Assembly: GCF_023333595.1 (NCBI RefSeq)
Contig: NZ_JAIQZM010000049.1
Span: 1 to 36,408 of the forward strand
DNA length: 36,408 nt
Direction: 5' to 3'
Source: Argonema galeatum A003/A1
Lineage (GTDB): Bacteria; Cyanobacteriota; Cyanobacteriia; Cyanobacteriales; Aerosakkonemataceae
This document shows, one piece after another, positions 31,827 through 36,408 of this stretch (its first letter is position 1; each line of letters begins with the position of its first letter). Under the pieces are notes generated by a model, which worked only from the letters and a program-made list of their open reading frames with translations, was not told the DNA's origin and ran no database searches. Position numbers and translations under genes: made by a program.

Positions 31827-32276
31827 CTAGTTGCTAAAAACATCCTTGATGCTATCAACAGTGCGTTCAATAGCATTTTTGGTGTTGTCTACTGCTTTCT
31901 GAGTACGAGCCGAATCTTCATCTGCTCTTTTTTCAATTCGAGCCGCATCTGTCTTAGCCTTACGCTCAACGAAACTACCATCGTCATCCGTTGCTTGCTC
32001 AACTCGATCGGCATTTTTATTGGCGGTGCGCTTGACTTTATCTGCCGTATCTTGAATGAAATCCTTGGTTCGTCCAGCATCTTCACTGGCTTTCTCCTGA
32101 ACCTTAGAGCCAGCATCTGCTGCTGCGATCAAGTTTACAGCAGGAGCAGCTATTGCGGCGGTGTTCGAGAAAAACGCACCCTGCCAAATGAAGGCGATCG
32201 CGGAAAGACAAAACAGAGTTGTAGCTATCCAGCGTCCTACAACTGAAGGCCGTTTCGTAAAATAATTCAGTTTCAT
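31827..32276 (-). CDS. Exported LEA-like helical protein
   Basis: Start at 32276 (MKLNYFTKRPSVVGRW); an in-frame ATG is three codons upstream. The precursor of about 149 residues has a basic N-terminus, a hydrophobic segment (WIATTLFCLSAIAFIW) and a likely cleavage site near AIAA. The mature part is a highly charged helix with imperfect 11-residue-type repeats (DAGRTKDFIQDTADKVKRTANKNADRVEQ, DAARIEKRADEDSARTQKAVDNTKNAIER). This resembles LEA/apolipoprotein-like amphipathic proteins linked to desiccation or membrane protection. Function is inferred only from composition. It is flanked by ilvA and a relic of the ilvA start. Confidence 0.7.
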   Translation of the reverse strand: MKLNYFTKRPSVVGRWIATTLFCLSAIAFIWQGAFFSNTAAIAAPAVNLIAAADAGSKVQEKASEDAGRTKDFIQDTADKVKRTANKNADRVEQATDDDGSFVERKAKTDAARIEKRADEDSARTQKAVDNTKNAIERTVDSIKDVFSN

Positions 32277-32285
32277 AGAATACAA

Positions 32286-32572
32286 TCTTCATGAGATTTA
32301 GCATTCTATTTTTACTTCATCTGGCTCATTGGTCAAATCGCTCCCCAGATAGAGGTTTTTCCGTTATAAGTTGTTAAACGAATTCACTATTTTGATAGAT
32401 TGAAGGCGGTGGCTCCCGTATTCGTCGTACTTGCCCTCCGACAACAGTTCCGTTTTCATCCGATAAAAGGGGGCGCGGGTTGTGTCCGGTAAAGGGGACT
32501 GGGTAATGCGATCGCGATCGCACTCTCTCCTACCTCATAATCGCCAATCGCACCCACACCACACGAACGCCA
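32286..32572. other. Spacer between the LEA-like gene and ilvA
   Basis: No gene recognised. It contains overlapping HIP1 octamers (GCGATCGCGATCGC at about 32508-32521) and presumably the divergent promoters of both genes. Confidence 0.5.
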
Positions 32573-32593
32573 GTAAAGTAAAATTTTCTTTAC
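32573..32593. promoter_or_regulatory. 21-bp palindrome upstream of ilvA
   Basis: GTAAAG-TAAAATTTT-CTTTAC is a near-perfect dyad with an AAAATTTT core, 28 bases before the ilvA start. The left part survives in the ilvA relic at 31651. A candidate operator or promoter element. Confidence 0.4.
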
Positions 32594-32621
32594 ATCCGCC
32601 ATTTGCCAACCCCTTGACCCC

Positions 32622-34133
32622 ATGCTTTGCGACTACCTGGTACAAATCCTCACCGCCCGCGTCTACGATGTTGCCCAAGAAACACCCCTAGAATACGCCC
32701 CAAACCTGTCTGCACGGCTGAATAACAAACTTTTGCTCAAAAGGGAGGATATGCAGTCCGTCTTCTCCTTCAAGCTGCGGGGTGCTTACAACAAGATGGT
32801 AAATTTGTCGCCGGATAAGCTAGCACAGGGTGTAATTGCTGCGTCTGCGGGAAACCACGCTCAGGGAGTCGCTCTCGGTGCCCGTAAGCTGGGAACAACA
32901 GCTATTATCGTGATGCCAGTAACTACGCCTCAAGTGAAGGTGGATGCGGTTAAAGCGCGTGGGGGAGAGGTGGTGCTGTATGGTGATACATACGATGATG
33001 CTTATGCCTTTGCGCGTCAACTGGAAGCCGAAAAAGGGTTGACTTTTATTCATCCGTTTGACGATCCTTATGTAATTGCCGGACAAGGTACGATCGGGAT
33101 GGAAATTCTGCGGCAATATCAGCAACCGATTCATGCTATTTTTGTGGCGATCGGCGGTGGTGGCTTAATTTCTGGGATTGGCGCTTATGTGAAACGGTTG
33201 CGTCCTGACATCAAGATTATTGGTGTTGAACCAGTGGATGCGGATGCTATGTATCAATCCTTGAAAGCCGGACATCGGGTGCGCTTATCGCAGGTGGGTT
33301 TATTTGCGGATGGCGTTGCGGTGCGGGAAGTGGGGGAAGAAACCTTCCGTCTGTGTCAGCAATACGTAGATGAAATTATTCTGGTAGATACGGATGATAC
33401 TTGTGCGGCGATTAAAGATGTGTTTGAGGATACGCGATCGATCTTAGAACCAGCAGGTGCTTTAGCGATCGCAGGTGCCAAAGCCTACGTGGAACGGGAA
33501 CAAATCCAGGGACAAACCTTAGTTGCTGTAGCCTGCGGTGCTAACATGAACTTCGATCGTCTCCGTTTTGTAGCAGAACGAGCAGAATTTGGCGAACGCC
33601 GCGAAGCCATTTATGCTGTCACTATTCCCGAAGAACCGGGAAGTCTCCGCCGGTTTTGCGAATGTCTTGGCAGACGCAATCTTACCGAATTTAGCTATCG
33701 CATTGCCGATGAAAAAGAAGCACATATCTTTGTAGGCGTGCAAATTCAAAACCGTGCCGATGCTGGAAAGATGGCTGAAAGTTTTGAAGCTTGCGGTTTC
33801 AAAACTCTTGACTTAACTGATGACGAATTAACAAAATTGCACTTGCGCCACATGGTTGGCGGACGTTCTTCTCTCGCTAATCACGAATTGCTTTATCGTT
33901 TCGAGTTTCCCGAACGTCCGGGTGCGTTAATGAAGTTCGTCAGTTCCATGAGTCCCGATTGGAATATCAGTATGTTCCACTACCGCAACAATGGCGCAGA
34001 CTACGGGCGAATTGTTGTGGGAATGCAAGTTCCGCCTAACGAAATGGGAGAGTGGCAGGCATTTCTCGATACCCTAGGATATCGCTATTGGGATGAAAGT
34101 AACAATCCAGCTTATAAGTTGTTTTTGGGGTAG
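32622..34133 (+). CDS. ilvA: Threonine ammonia-lyase, biosynthetic (IlvA)
   Basis: A 503-residue PLP enzyme deaminating threonine to 2-oxobutanoate, the first step of isoleucine synthesis. PLP lysine is Lys51 in SVFSFKLRGAYNKM. The phosphate-binding loop is AIGGGGLISGIG, and SAGNHAQGVALGA is the substrate loop. The C-terminal third carries two ACT-like regulatory domains (YAVTIPEEPGSLRRFCECLG and YRFEFPERPGALMKFVSSM), so allosteric control by isoleucine/valine is expected as in E. coli IlvA. Full length for the biosynthetic type. Monocistronic here. Confidence 0.97.
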   Translation: MLCDYLVQILTARVYDVAQETPLEYAPNLSARLNNKLLLKREDMQSVFSFKLRGAYNKMVNLSPDKLAQGVIAASAGNHAQGVALGARKLGTTAIIVMPVTTPQVKVDAVKARGGEVVLYGDTYDDAYAFARQLEAEKGLTFIHPFDDPYVIAGQGTIGMEILRQYQQPIHAIFVAIGGGGLISGIGAYVKRLRPDIKIIGVEPVDADAMYQSLKAGHRVRLSQVGLFADGVAVREVGEETFRLCQQYVDEIILVDTDDTCAAIKDVFEDTRSILEPAGALAIAGAKAYVEREQIQGQTLVAVACGANMNFDRLRFVAERAEFGERREAIYAVTIPEEPGSLRRFCECLGRRNLTEFSYRIADEKEAHIFVGVQIQNRADAGKMAESFEACGFKTLDLTDDELTKLHLRHMVGGRSSLANHELLYRFEFPERPGALMKFVSSMSPDWNISMFHYRNNGADYGRIVVGMQVPPNEMGEWQAFLDTLGYRYWDESNNPAYKLFLG

Positions 34134-34225
34134 GAAAGTCGCCCTCCTTACTCTATAGATAAAGAAAATCGCATTTATTCTGAAACAGAGCAAGATATCG
34201 CTTAGCTCTAAGTCAGTTGTTTCTG

Positions 34226-34456
34226 CTATATGTCAGATAACTGACTACGAAATTCGTCCCAAAGTTTGAAGAACAGTTCCCATGCTTCTTCATCCGATTC
34301 AGTCATGTTTTTAATTATCAAATACCAATTGACTGCGTTACCCATACAGAATTTTTTTCTTAACCAATCGTTGAATTCAGTTTCAAGCTTACAATCAAGC
34401 TGCTCTGATTGTAAAATTTCATGTTCATAAACCGCTTGCTGATAGCCCATCATCAA
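34226..34456 (-). CDS. Small hypothetical protein, 76 residues
   Basis: Unknown. Acidic and aromatic-rich: EFNDWLRKKFCMGNAVNWYLIIKNMTESDEEAWELFFKLWDEF. It starts 6 bases after the stop of the HicB-like gene and is probably cotranslated with it. It does not resemble HicA (no double-stranded-RNA-binding-like basic fold or conserved Gly-His motif). It might be an alternative partner or an immunity-type protein; no evidence decides. Confidence 0.55.
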   Translation of the reverse strand: MMMGYQQAVYEHEILQSEQLDCKLETEFNDWLRKKFCMGNAVNWYLIIKNMTESDEEAWELFFKLWDEFRSQLSDI

Positions 34457-34462
34457 ACACCA

Positions 34463-34681
34463 TTAAGCAGCTTTGTAAACCGTTGGTTTTGGAAGTGGTT
34501 CGCCAGTAGCTTCATAAGCTAAAATTAGCGACTCCAAAGCTTCAGTACCATTGGCAAAAGCTTCCTCATAACTATCACCATGAGTCCGCCAACGCTGTCC
34601 GGGAAAATCAGGAAATCCCACTAAGAAACAGTTGTCTTCATCAGACCATTGAACGAGCATTTGATACTTAAATTTCGTCAT
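34463..34681 (-). CDS. HicB-like antitoxin-family protein
   Basis: A 72-residue protein with the partial RNase-H-like HicB fold: KYQMLVQWSDEDNCFLVGFPDFPG, then THGDSYEEAFANGTEALESLILAYEATGEPLPKP. It lacks the C-terminal DNA-binding extension of longer HicB proteins. No HicA gene lies on either side, so it is an orphan or paired with the unknown 76-residue protein. Confidence 0.8.
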   Translation of the reverse strand: MTKFKYQMLVQWSDEDNCFLVGFPDFPGQRWRTHGDSYEEAFANGTEALESLILAYEATGEPLPKPTVYKAA

Positions 34682-34822
34682 TTTCTTGGTTTTCCTGTTG
34701 TTGTTTAAATTGTCCTTATAGTTTAGAAGAAATTTTGAGCGATCGCTTTTATCCAGGTGAAGTTATGAGCGATGAATTAATGGAATAATAGTAATCGATT
34801 GGGCGCTCGCCTAACTTCAACT

Positions 34823-35275
34823 TCACTCTGGCAAAAAATCATCATTAACTACTTGCGCTAAATCATACGGACATAGCTGGGGAAATGTCTCTAATGGTAA
34901 TCTGGTTTCAGCTTTCGCTTGCTTAACTGCTTGCAGATAGCATTCGGAAAAAATACTTTCTAAGTAGTTTTGAAGGCTGGGTGAATCGTCTATAGACTCC
35001 CTGATACGTCGGCGATGTTCGATAATACTACCCTCCCAACTTCCACTCCTCATTTCAGGTTGGAATTGCCACTTGAGTAAATGGAGAAAAACCACAATCA
35101 GGTTACTTTTTAAACTTTTCCGTTCGCTTCTCCCCATATCTTCAATTTCTTCGATTAAATTTTCCCAGTCCACATTCACATAGTCACCACTCCGGATTTT
35201 TTCCAGAGTGGTTTGTATCCATTGCAGGTAATCTTTTTCGTACAGAGTTTGGCGATCGGTTTTGAGGACAGACAT
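34823..35275 (-). CDS. DUF29 family protein
   Basis: A 150-residue helical protein. Signature of DUF29: LYEKDYLQWIQTTLEKIRSGDYVNVDWENLIEEIEDMGRSERKSLKSNL, then HLLKWQFQPEMRSGSWEGSI. Very common in multiple copies in cyanobacteria. Function unknown. Confidence 0.92.
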   Translation of the reverse strand: MSVLKTDRQTLYEKDYLQWIQTTLEKIRSGDYVNVDWENLIEEIEDMGRSERKSLKSNLIVVFLHLLKWQFQPEMRSGSWEGSIIEHRRRIRESIDDSPSLQNYLESIFSECYLQAVKQAKAETRLPLETFPQLCPYDLAQVVNDDFLPE

Positions 35276-35400
35276 GGCATTTTTTAGTAGCTAGCTAGTT
35301 GTGGGTAGTTGCAGTATATGTTCGTCGGCTTTCATGTTAAAAAAATGTTGCTAAAAGTAACTATTCTACATTTTCTGCAAATTCAATCGGATAAAAGCGA

Positions 35401-36057
35401 TTAGCTGAAAAAGCCAGATCGTAACGACTGAACTGCTTCAATTTCATCGTTCTTTGCCTGTTCTAGGAACCTATATAGCCCATCCTTCGGCACTTGAGGA
35501 AACGTTGGGCTAACTTCGACTTCAACGTAAACACCTTCCTGAAGTTGATAAATTCGCCACACCTTACCGTTAAATCGCCAAAATTCTGGCACTCCAATGC
35601 TGGCATAGAACTGGTTTTTCTGAATATCGGTATGGGTAATGTCTACCTCGACAACCAAATCTGGTGGCGGATCTTGGGAGAAATCGACATTGCGACCTTT
35701 GACTAATGGCTGATTTTGAATGTAGTAATCGTTGTCAGGTTCTGCGCTCTTTTTTAAATGAGGATAGTTCATTGTCGTTGAACCCATTGTTTTCATTCGC
35801 ATCCCCAAAAGTTCAACTAATGTGCGAATAAAGCACTCAATTAAGCGGCCATAAAATTCATGATCTTCCAATGGCATGGTGATTTCTAACACTCCATCGT
35901 CATAGGTCAAACGAGAACCACGCGATTGGGGAAGTGCATTCAGAATTTGCAGGTATGCTTCCCAAGAAATGCCACGAATCACAACCCGCTGTTCGCCGAT
36001 GAGCGGTTGCTGAAATTCAGTTTTCGGTTCTGGTGCTGCAATAACCATAAGTGTCAA
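35401..36057 (-). CDS. Uma2 family (DUF820) endonuclease-like protein
   Basis: A 218-residue Uma2 protein. Motifs: RVVIRGISWEAYLQIL, LTYDDGVLEITMPLEDHEFY, AEPDNDYYIQNQ, PPDLVVEVDITHTDIQKNQFYASIGVPEFWRF. The acidic catalytic-type residues (E in VVEVD) are intact. Same subgroup as the gene at 19746-20411. Its VEVDITHTD segment shows what the truncated copy at 23966 has lost. Confidence 0.92.
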   Translation of the reverse strand: MTLMVIAAPEPKTEFQQPLIGEQRVVIRGISWEAYLQILNALPQSRGSRLTYDDGVLEITMPLEDHEFYGRLIECFIRTLVELLGMRMKTMGSTTMNYPHLKKSAEPDNDYYIQNQPLVKGRNVDFSQDPPPDLVVEVDITHTDIQKNQFYASIGVPEFWRFNGKVWRIYQLQEGVYVEVEVSPTFPQVPKDGLYRFLEQAKNDEIEAVQSLRSGFFS

Positions 36058-36111
36058 TAAACTGCTTATTGCTGATAGTTATTTTGTAACTTTTTTGAAT
36101 CATTCATAGAT

Positions 36112-36408
36112 CTAATCTTGGCCCGATCGCAAATTGCTTACCTCCTCAAGGCTAAGTCCGGTGATTTGACTGATGGTTTCATCATCGAGTCTATCTAATA
36201 ATTGTCGCGCAATTACGAGCTTTTCTTCTCGGCGACCTTCTTCCCGACCTTCTTCCCGACTTTCTCGAGCAGCTTTGATGATCGCTCCTTGTTGGTCGTA
36301 AATAAACATTTCTCTTCGTTCCAAGTCTTCTAGTTCTTCCCGGCTTAAATTGACTTGATTAGCAATTCCAAAAGCTTTATGAATTTCGGGAATGCTGTCT
36401 ATTATTTC
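36112..36408 (-). CDS. Rpn-like protein, C-terminal part (runs off window)
   Basis: The frame is open from the window edge (EIIDSIPEIHKAFGIANQVNL) through LSREELEDLERREMFIYDQQGAI and the Arg/Glu-rich REEGREEGRREEK to QLLDRLDDETISQITGLSLEEV and a stop. This is the characteristic tail of Rpn/PD-(D/E)XK transposase-like proteins of cyanobacteria. The nuclease domain lies outside the window. The tail is of a different subtype from the protein at 18646-19593. Confidence 0.75.
   Translation of the reverse strand, partial: EIIDSIPEIHKAFGIANQVNLSREELEDLERREMFIYDQQGAIIKAARESREEGREEGRREEKLVIARQLLDRLDDETISQITGLSLEEVSNLRSGQD

Noticed and set aside
32482..32691. 69-residue frame upstream of and overlapping the ilvA start
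   Set aside because: Runs through spacer and the ilvA start in another frame; proline/histidine-rich composition without family support.

Overview
The window looks like chromosome from a filamentous cyanobacterium. The octamer GCGATCGC (HIP1) is scattered through almost every gene and spacer. Heptamer tandem repeats and short palindromic elements fill the spacers. Typical cyanobacterial accessory families (Uma2, DUF29, Rpn-like, KTSC) are common. Genus cannot be fixed from this sequence alone. No rRNA, tRNA, CRISPR array or intact transposase was seen.

Layout. 1-7.1 kb, mostly minus strand: a BMP-type (purine-nucleoside-like) ABC importer consisting of a lipoprotein binding protein, a double ATPase and two permeases. 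It is split by a block holding a secreted protein (plus strand), a DUF1877 protein and an unknown 209-residue protein. A chimeric gene relic marks the split. 7.2-7.7 kb: a ureidoglycolate-lyase-family gene, divergent from the binding protein across a spacer with a perfect NtcA-type site. 8.0-15.1 kb, minus strand: a membrane PAS histidine kinase, a single-domain response regulator and a large hybrid kinase, followed by two unknown genes. 15.7-18.6 kb, plus strand: an NCS1 nucleobase/ureide permease, an AtzG-like small subunit and an AtzE-type amidase. The 7.2-7.7 and 15.7-18.6 kb genes, together with the BMP importer, read as organic-nitrogen (purine/ureide) scavenging.

18.6-25.5 kb: Rpn-like and Uma2 nuclease-fold proteins, a small secreted protein, a DGAT/PlsC-like acyltransferase, a 212-bp MITE-like element, a KTSC-domain protein, and two paralogous coiled-coil proteins separated by a truncated Uma2 gene. 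25.6-26.9 kb: an XRE regulator plus an ImmA/IrrE-type peptidase, divergent from the coiled-coil pair. 26.9-29.5 kb: two small membrane proteins, a conserved hypothetical, another Uma2 gene, and a relic copy of one of the membrane proteins.

29.6-31.4 kb: an AT-rich gene without HIP1 sites encoding a DUF262 domain fused to an AlbA_2/Schlafen-like domain. It is the best candidate for an undescribed (probably defence) protein. 31.4-34.1 kb: a relic of the ilvA 5' end, a signal-peptide LEA-like protein, and intact biosynthetic threonine deaminase (ilvA). 34.2-36.4 kb: a HicB-like protein with an unknown partner, DUF29, Uma2, and the C-terminal end of an Rpn-like gene that runs off the window.

A theme across the window is repeat DNA that has become coding. 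Short repeats supply internal residues of the ABC ATPase and the hybrid kinase, the start codon of the AtzG-like gene, and the stop codons of a permease and a Uma2 gene. Three duplicated gene ends (ABC ATPase tail, ilvA head, small membrane protein tail) mark old rearrangements.
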